A DNA stretch of 59,767 nucleotides from Rhodocyclaceae bacterium (lineage in GTDB: Bacteria; Pseudomonadota; Gammaproteobacteria; Burkholderiales; Rhodocyclaceae). Shown piece after piece: positions 37,687 through 45,442 of this stretch. The stretch is from contig JAGRFY010000051.1 in NCBI GenBank assembly GCA_020445765.1, positions 22,850-82,616 of the forward strand, in the 5' to 3' direction. A program made the translations under genes and the position numbers. The notes under the pieces are model-generated. The model was given only the letters and a program-made list of their open reading frames with translations, was not told where the DNA came from and ran no database searches. How positions within the stretch are numbered: the stretch's first letter is position 1; every line of letters begins with the position of its first letter.

Positions 37687-38595
37687 CTAGTGTGCCGCGA
37701 CGTCCAGCCGATGGACCTGGGTACCGCTCCAGCAGTCCTCGGCGACCTGACCGGTACGCCGGAATTCCGCTTCGCCGGCCTTGGCGACGTCATCGTTCCA
37801 CAGTACGAAATTGACGAGGAAGGCTCGATCGACGTAGGCGCGGCCGAGGTAGAGACCGGGCCTGACCATGCGGATCTCATCGCGGATCGCGAAGCCGTCG
37901 CGCCCGGCCATCACGTCCGGCATGCGCCGGTAGCCCGGCAGTTCGTCGGTGAAGGCGTAATCGATGATGATCGACTCGCGACGACCATCGAGCAGACTCT
38001 GGCCGCAGTACAGGCGAGCCGGGAACAGCAGCCACTGGTCCCGGCCGGCGACCTCGATCTTGGTCAGCGGATTGGCCGTGCCGCCGTCGTCGACGAGTCC
38101 GACCCGCTTGAGCGATCGCAGGTCCTCGATGCGGTTGCGCAGCAGGCGCTGGTCGCGATAGAAGACCTTCCCCTTCCACAAGAGCTCGCCGATCGCATCG
38201 AGCTTGCGGCCGGCAACATTCACCAGAAGGCCCTTCAAGCCGCCGCCGGCGATTTCGGACAGCCGCAGCTTGCCGCTGATGCCGCGCGGGAAGAACAGGT
38301 CGCCCTCGTAGGGGCCGTCCGGAATCGGGCCGGCCGACAGCCTCGCGTAGATCTGGTCGATCTGTTCCTGTTCGAGCAGTGACAGCAGTTCCGGCGTGAT
38401 GCGGTAGAGATCCTTTACCGACAGCGGATGATCGTGCTCGACTGCGGCGAAGTCCGGTTTGGCCGAATGGGTCACACCGTAAGCGGCAAACGGGAAGTCG
38501 ACTTCGAATTCCTGCTTCTTGCGCTTCTCTTCCTGGCCGCAGCCGGCAACCAGCGTGCAGGCAACGAGGGCGATCGCGAATCGCTTGATCTGCAT
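37687..38595 (-). CDS. Predicted lipoprotein of the cytochrome operon
   Basis: A 302-residue protein with lipobox LVAGC (Cys19 after a 15-residue hydrophobic run); charged linker EEKRKKQEFEVDFPF, then a globular domain without recognised family. GGAG lies 7 bases before ATG 38595, which is 14 bases after the large cytochrome stop. The residue after the lipid Cys is Gly, not Asp, so outer-membrane sorting is expected. Function unknown. Confidence 0.75.
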   Translation of the reverse strand: MQIKRFAIALVACTLVAGCGQEEKRKKQEFEVDFPFAAYGVTHSAKPDFAAVEHDHPLSVKDLYRITPELLSLLEQEQIDQIYARLSAGPIPDGPYEGDLFFPRGISGKLRLSEIAGGGLKGLLVNVAGRKLDAIGELLWKGKVFYRDQRLLRNRIEDLRSLKRVGLVDDGGTANPLTKIEVAGRDQWLLFPARLYCGQSLLDGRRESIIIDYAFTDELPGYRRMPDVMAGRDGFAIRDEIRMVRPGLYLGRAYVDRAFLVNFVLWNDDVAKAGEAEFRRTGQVAEDCWSGTQVHRLDVAAH

Positions 38596-38609
38596 GGCGT
38601 CTCTCCGCT

Positions 38610-41189
38610 TCACAGGGTTGCCAGAAAGGCGGTCAGCGCCTTCTTGTCTGCATCGGACAGACCCTCGCCAAAACGATGGCCTGCGTTTTCGACTTCGGCA
38701 AAGCAACTGCTGTAGACCTGCTTGACCAGATACGGCCGCTTCTTCAGCGCTTCGACCAGCCCGTTCGGTGACTTGCGGACCTCCTTGACGATCGCCTTCA
38801 GATCGGCGAGCACCTTCTTGCCATCGCGCGGGCCCAGGCGCTGCTCGAGCCGGGCTTCGACCTCGTCGGGCTTGAACTTGGCCTGCACCAGGTCGACCAC
38901 GAATTCCTTGTGGCGGAAGTTGCCGATGGTGCCGGCGGTGACCCCACGACCGTCGATCTCGGCCGGAATCGTCAGCTGGAAACCGAGCAGCCGCTCCTTG
39001 TCGGTGCCGTCCCACAGCCTCGGGCCGACCCGCAGCGTGACGTCCTGGTTGAGCAGGGTGACCTTGGGAATGCGCCGATCCGGATTCAGCAGCGCGTCCA
39101 TCGAGCGCTTGTAGAGCTCGAACCGTCCCGCCACGCTGGGGTCGTAGGGCAGGCATCCGGGCTGCTGGTCGGGCGGCAGCAGGCGAATGCTGCTGGCATC
39201 GACGTAGCGGGGCCGCATCGCGTAGAAATCGTTGTCGGCGTCTGCCGGCTTGCCGCAGATCTCGGGCCCGATCGCATTGTTGTGCATGAACGGGGCATGG
39301 GCCCACAGGTTCAGCAGCGAGATGTTGCGGTAGTAGCCGCGCCCGCCGTCGGCCGGCTCGGCAATGTTCGGGTCGGGTGGCTGCGAACGCAGGGTCTCCG
39401 ATCCGTATTGCTGCCAGACGTGCCCTGCCACATGGTTCGAGTGCAGCGCCCGGCAGCGGAAGGTACCGACCTCCGAGACCGGCGTCGGACGATCGTTGCC
39501 GAGCCAGTCGGCACGCAGGCCGCTGGCCTCGTCGAGGCGATGGAAATCGAGTCCGCCGGTCTGGCCGGCGGCCGCCTCCGGCTGGCTGGAATGACAGCGT
39601 GCGCAGTTCGCGGCGAAGACCTCGGCGCCGCGGGCAACCGCGCCATCGCCGAATTCGCTTTCGAGGTCGGCGATGAAGTCGCTCTCGCTGTACTCGGCGC
39701 GCGGATTGAAGGACTTCAGGTCGTTCTCGCGGGCGACCCGCAGATCGCTGGCATGGGCCTCGGCCGACAGGAAGAAGTCGAGGATGTTCTGCAAGCGGTC
39801 CTCGATCGCCCGGAAATTCGGGCAATCGCGGCGGCACTGGCCGATGTCGAATGGTGTCTGGCCATAGCCGCGCTGCTGCGGATCGACCACCCTGAGATCG
39901 GTGAGGTGATTGACCCAGCACTGCTCCGAACAGGATCCGATGTTGAAATAGACGCGCTGGATTGCCTCCAGGGCACCGATCGAGTCCTCGCCGCCCTTCA
40001 GGATGTGGTGCACGGTCTCGTCCTGCAGCGCTTTCGACCAGCACTTGCCGTCGCGCTCCGGTTCGCACCAGCAGGTCTCGGCGCTCTGACCTTCGCAGCT
40101 CTTTGCCTTGCGCCACTTCAGCACCGACTCTCCGGCGAAGACCGGGCGCCGGGCGATGTTGATCAGCGCGTTGATCGTGCCCGGATTGTTCACCTGGTCG
40201 TTGGGTATTGCCGAGGTGTCGGTGGTGCCGGGCCGGGCGTGGGCGAACATCTGCCATTCCAGCGTGTTGCTGGGCATGCCCGAGACCATCACCTCGGAGA
40301 TGCGGGTGTACTGGTTGCCGATCAGGCCGACGATGTTCTCCCACCGCGGGCGTGACGGGTCATCGGGCGGATTCGTCGGGTCGAAGGCGATGTGGCAGGA
40401 GCCGCAGGAGGTGCCGATCAGATACGGCGGTTCGATCGAGCCATCCCACAGGCGGCTCTTGGCCGGCTCGCCTTCGCCGCCGGCTGCGGCGATCCGCTGG
40501 TTGTAGCCCAGCCAGCTGCCGGCGCGCCCGTTGACGGCGATCCAGCGCGCGCGATCGAAGCGGGGATTCGGAAACTTGCGGATGCCGAGCGCACCGGTGG
40601 AGGTGCCGAACTTGAGGTCGCAGGCGGACTGGCGCTGATCCTGCGGACCGTGCATGTCACCTTCGGCGAGCGGCGCATCCCGGAAGTCGCAGGCCGGGTC
40701 GCGGTAGCCATGCTTGCCGACGTACGACAGCAGTTGTTCGTCGCCCGGGCACCAGTCGAGTCCGTAGGTCTCGTCCAGGCTCCTGGCCGGGCAGCCGAGC
40801 GAGCCCGGCGTGCAGCAACTCGGATCGTTGATCGCACCCCAGGCGGCGAAGCGGTCACCCCGCTGGTCCGAGCGCAGCACGCGGAACCAGTCGATCATGA
40901 CGCCGACCCGCTGCTGGAAGACGTAGGTGTGGAAACGGTCGTTGCCGGCCGTCGCCTTGAACCAGATCAGCCGTCCCGCACATTCGGAGTCGTTCAGGCC
41001 TTCGCGCGCGCACGCCTCGTAGTAGGGAACGTCCTGCTCGTGTACCACGGCGCGACCCGCGATCTGGGTCGGTCCCTGGTCGCGCACCCAATCCGGCGCG
41101 GCATCGGACGGCTGGGCGAGCGCCGCCGGACAGATCCACGCAAGGGTGGCGACTGCGAGGGCACGGATCAACTGCTTTGCGGCTTTCAT
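38610..41189 (-). CDS. Large RoxA-related di-heme cytochrome c
   Basis: An 859-residue exported protein (signal peptide LAVATLAWICPAALAQ). Heme motifs CGSCH (262-266) and CARCH (FAANCARCHSSQPEAA, about 530). The N-terminal half holds many extra cysteines (C60, C70, C125-126, C133, C147, C167, C190) that suggest disulfides; APFMHNNAIGPE resembles the substrate-channel block of RoxA-type enzymes. GGAGG precedes ATG 41189; the open frame starts seven codons earlier. First gene of the five-gene operon. Much larger than RoxA (about 680), and I know no characterised protein of this layout. Confidence 0.78.
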   Translation of the reverse strand: MKAAKQLIRALAVATLAWICPAALAQPSDAAPDWVRDQGPTQIAGRAVVHEQDVPYYEACAREGLNDSECAGRLIWFKATAGNDRFHTYVFQQRVGVMIDWFRVLRSDQRGDRFAAWGAINDPSCCTPGSLGCPARSLDETYGLDWCPGDEQLLSYVGKHGYRDPACDFRDAPLAEGDMHGPQDQRQSACDLKFGTSTGALGIRKFPNPRFDRARWIAVNGRAGSWLGYNQRIAAAGGEGEPAKSRLWDGSIEPPYLIGTSCGSCHIAFDPTNPPDDPSRPRWENIVGLIGNQYTRISEVMVSGMPSNTLEWQMFAHARPGTTDTSAIPNDQVNNPGTINALINIARRPVFAGESVLKWRKAKSCEGQSAETCWCEPERDGKCWSKALQDETVHHILKGGEDSIGALEAIQRVYFNIGSCSEQCWVNHLTDLRVVDPQQRGYGQTPFDIGQCRRDCPNFRAIEDRLQNILDFFLSAEAHASDLRVARENDLKSFNPRAEYSESDFIADLESEFGDGAVARGAEVFAANCARCHSSQPEAAAGQTGGLDFHRLDEASGLRADWLGNDRPTPVSEVGTFRCRALHSNHVAGHVWQQYGSETLRSQPPDPNIAEPADGGRGYYRNISLLNLWAHAPFMHNNAIGPEICGKPADADNDFYAMRPRYVDASSIRLLPPDQQPGCLPYDPSVAGRFELYKRSMDALLNPDRRIPKVTLLNQDVTLRVGPRLWDGTDKERLLGFQLTIPAEIDGRGVTAGTIGNFRHKEFVVDLVQAKFKPDEVEARLEQRLGPRDGKKVLADLKAIVKEVRKSPNGLVEALKKRPYLVKQVYSSCFAEVENAGHRFGEGLSDADKKALTAFLATL

Positions 41190-41588
41190 GAAACCTCCCG
41201 CTCGGGGCAATGACGTCCATCCCCCCGGCGGCGGCCACGAAGCCGTTCAGCCGATGCTGCCTGGGGGTCCTGGCGACGTGCTGCACCGAGCGCAGCCGGT
41301 CGCAAGCCCGTCTGTCGATTGCTGCGGCGCACCGATCATTGCCGTCGCGCCCTGCAACACTTTTTTATTCTCGGTAAGTACATTAGTAGCATGGCCGATT
41401 GGCATTTCAATTGGCATGATCCCAAAACCGTGCGATATGCCATAGAAGGGGATCGGCGCCTGCCGGATTTCGACGCGGCCGCCATGCATTCGCGATAGCA
41501 GCGCCGGCTTGGAGACGGTCCCCTTGCATGGCCGCGGAGCGCGGACGAGGCCAGGCCATGCGGGCGGACCATCGATGTGTCACGCACG
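41190..41588. other. Upstream region of the cytochrome operon
   Basis: AT-rich between 41355 and 41430 against a GC-rich background. Direct repeat ATTGGCAT at 41398-41405 and 41410-41417 (12-base period) and a weak minus-strand sigma70-like pair (TTGAAA at 41405-41410, TACTAA at 41383-41388, 16-base spacer). No -24/-12 element with exact spacing found, so this operon may have different control from the surrounding regulon. Confidence 0.45.
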
Positions 41589-41618
41589 AAAAAAAAGGGC
41601 GCTGCCGTGGCAGCGCCC
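41589..41618 (-). terminator. Intrinsic terminator after the small cytochrome gene
   Basis: Minus strand: GGGCGCTGCC-AC-GGCAGCGCCC followed by eight T; a perfect 10-bp stem 23 bases after the stop codon. It separates the small cytochrome from the large cytochrome operon. Confidence 0.92.
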
Positions 41619-41641
41619 GTCGGGCCCGTCGCACTCGCCGC

Positions 41642-42025
41642 TTACTGGCCGAGCGACAGGATCCAGCTGACCAGCAGGCGGGCGTCGGTCTCCTTGATCG
41701 CCGACGCGTTGGGCGGCATCGACAGACCACTGACCTTGCCTTTCCAGTGGCTGCTGTAGGGGCTCGATCCCTCGAGCACGACCCGGGTCAGGAAATCCTG
41801 CGCGCCGGGCTTGCCACGGTACTGGGCGGCCACGTCCTGCCAGGCCGGTCCGATCGGGTCCATGCCTTTGGGGCCGGGCTTGCCGGATTCGATCGAGTGG
41901 CAGGTCATGCAACCACTCGAAGCCGCGAGCTTGTGCATCGCGTCGTCGTTCTCGCCGCCGGCGACGGCCGTACCCGCGACCGCCACGCCGACTGCCGCGA
42001 GCATCGTTGTGAAAGCAACTCTCAT
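41642..42025 (-). CDS. Small periplasmic cytochrome c
   Basis: A 127-residue class I cytochrome: signal peptide AAVGVAVAGTAVAG, heme motif CMTCH (SSGCMTCHSIESGKPGPKG split by the heme), axial Met in GLSMPPNAS. Resembles c551/c5-type carriers. AGGAGG lies before ATG 42025. Its position just downstream of the alcohol dehydrogenase suggests it is an electron acceptor for it; own terminator follows. Confidence 0.9.
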   Translation of the reverse strand: MRVAFTTMLAAVGVAVAGTAVAGGENDDAMHKLAASSGCMTCHSIESGKPGPKGMDPIGPAWQDVAAQYRGKPGAQDFLTRVVLEGSSPYSSHWKGKVSGLSMPPNASAIKETDARLLVSWILSLGQ

Positions 42026-42416
42026 CTGAAACCTCCTGACGGATTGTCGTTGAAAACCGCGCTTCCGCATCCGGGGTCGGTACGCCGGCGGATTCCGCCC
42101 GCAGGCCCCGCATACACAAAATCAAAACTCACCCGGACCACACACCGACCGCGCCATCGCACGCCATTGCGGCGCTGGCCAGGGCCTGTGCATCCGTTGC
42201 AAAAGTGTGCCATCGAGGACAGTTTGCTCTGATGCTGCAACAGTCATGCCAATTGCAACGGGTGAATGTCACGCTGCGATTCGACGCCCGCGGGCCCGGC
42301 CCACGCGACGCAGATCCGCTACTACTGCCCGCCACCGCACCAAAGACAGCGGCACGACAGCGCATGCTGCCGTGCCGCCGCTGCCCGGGACGCTCGACCC
42401 GGGCCATGCTCATCGA
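42026..42416. other. Spacer between dehydrogenase and cytochrome genes
   Basis: Contains tandem hairpins: GCCCGGG-N8-CCCGGGC (42383-42404) and an imperfect 13-bp stem (42348-42382) ending in GTCTTT on the minus strand, a plausible terminator for the dehydrogenase. At 42198-42212 the minus strand reads TGGCACACTTTTGCA, a sigma54-like element with nine instead of ten bases between GG and GC. No gene seen. Confidence 0.5.
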
Positions 42417-44204
42417 TCAGGACTTGTGCAGCTTGAAGACCCAGATCGAGCCACCCTGCTCGAGGAAGTTCACGCGCTTCGCAACGTCACCTCCCCACAA
42501 CGGAACGGCGCCACCCCAACCGGCCGAAACGGCAATGTATTGCTCACCGTCCTGCTCCCAGGTGATCGGCGGCGCGACGATGCCGGTGCCGACCTGGAAG
42601 CTCCACAGCTCCTTGCCGGTCTTGGCGTCGAGTGCCTTGAAGTAGCCTTCGGGCGTGCCGTAGAAGGTCAGGCCACCAGCGGTCGTCAGCACGCCACCCC
42701 ACAGCGGCGCATAGTTCTTGTTTTCCCAGACGATCTTGCCGGCCACCGGATCAACTGCGCGAAGCACGCCGATGTAGTCTTCGTGCAGCGCCTTGATGGT
42801 GAAGCCGGCGCCGAGATAGGCGGCACCCTTCTTGTAGGAGACCGGCTCGTTCCAGATTTCCATGCCCCACTCGTTGGCCGGCACGTAGAACAGGCCGGTC
42901 TTCGGGTTGTAGGCGATCTGCATCTGGTTCTTGCCACCGAGGAAGGACGGCACCGCGAACACCACTTCGCCCTTCTTGCCGTCGGACGAGGACGCCGGAT
43001 TGCCCGGACGATTCGAGTCGACATACACCGGCCGTCCGGTCTCGAGATCGATCCTCTCGGCCCAGCTGATGTCGTTGACGAACGGGAAGGCGTTCAGCAG
43101 CTTGCCGTTGGTGCGGTCATTGACGAAGAAGAAGCCATTGCGGTCGGCCTTGCCGCCGGCCTTGATCACCTTGCCCGACTTCGGATCCTTGTAGTCGAAC
43201 GAGACGAACTCGTTGACGCCGTCGAAGTCCCAGCCGTCGTGCGGGGTGTTCTGGTAGTGCCAGACGATCTTGCCGGTGTCGGGATTGATCGCGACGGTCG
43301 ACGACGAGAACAGGTTGTCGCCCGGACGCAGGTGACTGTTCCACGGCGCCGGGTTGCCGGTACCGGCGAAGATCAGGTTGGTATCGGGATCGTAGGTGGC
43401 GCCGTTCCAGGTCGCCGAACCGCCGGTCTGCCAGAGATCGCCAGGCCAGGTCGCGTTCTTGGTACCGGAAACACCGTTCTCGACCTTGTTGCCCTTGTCG
43501 TCGAACGTGTAGCCCATGTGGCCTTCGACCGTCGGCCGGATCCACTTCAGCTTGCCGGTCTTGGCGTCGCGCGCCTCGATGCGACCGATCACGCCGAATT
43601 CGCCACCCGACACGCCGGTGATGACCATGCCATTGACGATGATCGGCGCGGCGGACATCGAGTAGCCGGCGGCGTAGTCGTCCACCTTCTCGCGCCACAC
43701 GCGCTTGCCGGTCTCGACGTCGAAGGCCAGCAACTGGGCATCGAGCGTACCGAAGATCACCAGATTGTCGTACAGGGCCGCACCGCGGTTGACGACGTCG
43801 CAGCAGGGCATGATGCCGTCGGGCAGGCGGTGCTCGTACTTCCACAGCTTCTTGCCGGTCTTGGCGTCGAAGGCGAACAGCCGGCTGTAGGAGGCGGTCA
43901 CGAACAGGCGGCCGTCATGCACCAGAGGCTGGCCCTCCTGGCCGCGCTGCTTCTCGCCGCCGTAGGACATCGTCCACGCCGGCACCAGATCGCCGACGTT
44001 GCCGGAGTTGACCTTGTCGAGCGGACTGTAGCGCTGACCCTGGGTGCCGATGCCGAAGGAGACCACGTCGCCGGTGGTCGTGGCGTCGTTCACGATGTCC
44101 GCATCGGTCACGCCGGCGCTGGCCGAGCCCCATGCCAGAACCGAGGCCGCGATGACGCTCAACGTCAGGCTGCGGGCCGGACGAGTCTTGCTCCATTCTT
44201 TCAT
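42417..44204 (-). CDS. PQQ-dependent alcohol dehydrogenase, predicted lanthanide type (PedH/ExaA-like)
   Basis: A 595-residue periplasmic quinoprotein (signal peptide [17 protein letters not shown]) with an eight-bladed propeller. Seen: vicinal cysteines C134-C135 in GIMPCCDVV, metal ligands Glu202 (GGEFG) and Asn284 (GTGNPAPWN), catalytic Asp326 in WDFDGVNE with Asp328 two residues later. That second Asp is the lanthanide mark of XoxF and PedH; calcium enzymes have Ala or Ser there. Only ATG 44204 exists (the codon before it is TTG); GGAGG precedes it. Sigma54 promoter and activator palindrome upstream. The type I ethanol-dehydrogenase layout suggests C2 and longer alcohols, with no fused heme domain, so it needs a separate cytochrome. 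Confidence 0.93.
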   Translation of the reverse strand: MKEWSKTRPARSLTLSVIAASVLAWGSASAGVTDADIVNDATTTGDVVSFGIGTQGQRYSPLDKVNSGNVGDLVPAWTMSYGGEKQRGQEGQPLVHDGRLFVTASYSRLFAFDAKTGKKLWKYEHRLPDGIMPCCDVVNRGAALYDNLVIFGTLDAQLLAFDVETGKRVWREKVDDYAAGYSMSAAPIIVNGMVITGVSGGEFGVIGRIEARDAKTGKLKWIRPTVEGHMGYTFDDKGNKVENGVSGTKNATWPGDLWQTGGSATWNGATYDPDTNLIFAGTGNPAPWNSHLRPGDNLFSSSTVAINPDTGKIVWHYQNTPHDGWDFDGVNEFVSFDYKDPKSGKVIKAGGKADRNGFFFVNDRTNGKLLNAFPFVNDISWAERIDLETGRPVYVDSNRPGNPASSSDGKKGEVVFAVPSFLGGKNQMQIAYNPKTGLFYVPANEWGMEIWNEPVSYKKGAAYLGAGFTIKALHEDYIGVLRAVDPVAGKIVWENKNYAPLWGGVLTTAGGLTFYGTPEGYFKALDAKTGKELWSFQVGTGIVAPPITWEQDGEQYIAVSAGWGGAVPLWGGDVAKRVNFLEQGGSIWVFKLHKS

Positions 44205-44281
44205 CAAAATACCTCCTCACTTTTTTTCGGTGCGTCCCCGACCGCCCGGGTCCGGATCTGAGCGGGGTGCCAATCCTGCTG

Positions 44282-44298
44282 CGCAAGGGACATGCCAC
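44282..44298 (-). promoter_or_regulatory. Sigma54 promoter of the alcohol dehydrogenase gene
   Basis: Minus strand TGGCATGTCCCTTGCG: GG complementary to 44295-44296, ten bases, GC complementary to 44283-44284; about 78 bases before the start codon. Confidence 0.9.
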
Positions 44299-44485
44299 TT
44301 GGCGACCCGCGGATTTTTGGATCCGGTTCTCGTGAAAATCGCCAGGCGAACACACCCGAAATCGGGCCGAAAGGCGCGTCGGCAATAGGTTGGAGGCCCA
44401 TACGCTTTCGTTTGTGCGCAGGCGTCGTCGGCGCGCCGCAAGCAATGCCGGCACACTGCGGCCGGGTGCTCCGAAAGTTGCCAAG

Positions 44486-44502
44486 TGTTCCGTATTGAAA
44501 CA
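44486..44502. promoter_or_regulatory. Shared activator palindrome between dehydrogenase and tonB promoters
   Basis: Plus strand TGTTCCG-TAT-TGAAACA. Its centre is about 210 bases from the minus-strand -12 and about 93 bases from the plus-strand -12, so one bound activator could serve both divergent promoters. A weaker half-site TGCTCCG starts at 44467. Confidence 0.7.
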
Positions 44503-44573
44503 AGGCAGGCCCGGCGCGGGACGCAACGCCGCCGCACCCGGAAGATGGGTCGGTCGCGGTCGAGCGCTTTCAC

Positions 44574-44589
44574 TGGCACTGCGCTTGCA
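44574..44589 (+). promoter_or_regulatory. Sigma54 promoter of the tonB operon
   Basis: TGGCACTGCGCTTGCA: GG at 44575-44576, ten bases, GC at 44587-44588; 42 bases before the proposed TTG start. Matches the consensus at every strongly conserved base. Confidence 0.92.
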
Positions 44590-44630
44590 CCAGACTCCGT
44601 CTCGTTGATCAGCCCAATCCGTCCACTGCA

Positions 44631-45416
44631 TTGAGTCCGACCGTCCCGACCGCCCCGATTCCCGAACCGCGACAGCATGCGATCGTCAGCCCGCGCGCGA
44701 TGGTCGCGTTGCTGGCCTCCCTGCTCGTGCACGGCGCACTGCTCGCGGTCCTGCCGGACTGGCGCGCCGCACGCGAGCCGGAGGCGCGATTCCTGCGCGC
44801 CTTCATGATCGACCCACCGCGCAGTCCGCCTCCGGATTTCGCGGTACCGGCACCGATCGTCGACGTGCCGCCGCCAGTGTTCGATCCACCGCCGCCGCCG
44901 ATCGTCGCGGCGAGGCCAAGGCCGACACCGAAGCCCAAGTCGAAGCCGAAGCCGGTCGCGAAACCGAAGCCGAATCCGGCACCCATGCCGACGCCAGAGC
45001 CGGCACCGAAAGCAGAGCCCGGGCCGGCACCGCCGGCAACGTCCGCACCACCGTCGCCGACACCCACGCCGCCACCACCGGCGCCGACGCCGGCGCCCAA
45101 GCCCCCACCGCCGGACCCGCGGCTGCTGGCGCGCTATGGCGACACGCTGTCCGAGCACTTCGCCAGCGCCCAGACCTATCCCAGGCTTGCCGCGATGCGA
45201 GGCTGGGAGGGCGAAGTGATGCTTCGACTCACCATCGGCCGCGATGGCAGCCTGGTGTCGGTGCGGGTGCTGCGCTCGAGCGGGCACGAGATCCTCGACC
45301 GGCACGCCATTGCGCTGGTCGAGGGCAGCGGCCCGCTGCCGCGACCGCCGCGCGGCTTCGACCGGCAGGACCTCGAAATCACCGTACCGGTACGCTATCG
45401 TCTGCGGTCGGGCTAG
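44631..45416 (+). CDS. TonB-like energy transducer
   Basis: About 261 residues: N-terminal membrane anchor (VALLASLLVHGALLAVLP), a long Pro/Lys/Ala periplasm-spanning region, and a C-terminal TonB domain (about 175-258; YPRLAAMRGWEGEVMLRLTIGRDG, with RVLRSSGHEILDRHA). The start is uncertain: TTG 44631 fits the promoter, ATG 44700 gives a shorter cytoplasmic tail; neither has a ribosome site. ExbB/ExbD are not in the window. Dedicated partner of the receptor encoded next. Confidence 0.85.
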   Translation: MSPTVPTAPIPEPRQHAIVSPRAMVALLASLLVHGALLAVLPDWRAAREPEARFLRAFMIDPPRSPPPDFAVPAPIVDVPPPVFDPPPPPIVAARPRPTPKPKSKPKPVAKPKPNPAPMPTPEPAPKAEPGPAPPATSAPPSPTPTPPPPAPTPAPKPPPPDPRLLARYGDTLSEHFASAQTYPRLAAMRGWEGEVMLRLTIGRDGSLVSVRVLRSSGHEILDRHAIALVEGSGPLPRPPRGFDRQDLEITVPVRYRLRSG

Positions 45417-45442
45417 GCACGACTCCTGCTCGCGACAACGAG

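Noticed and set aside
42198-42212. Minus-strand TGGCACACTTTTGCA upstream of the small cytochrome gene as a sixth sigma54 promoter
   Set aside because: Only nine bases separate GG from GC; sigma54 spacing is strict, so I keep it as a note only.
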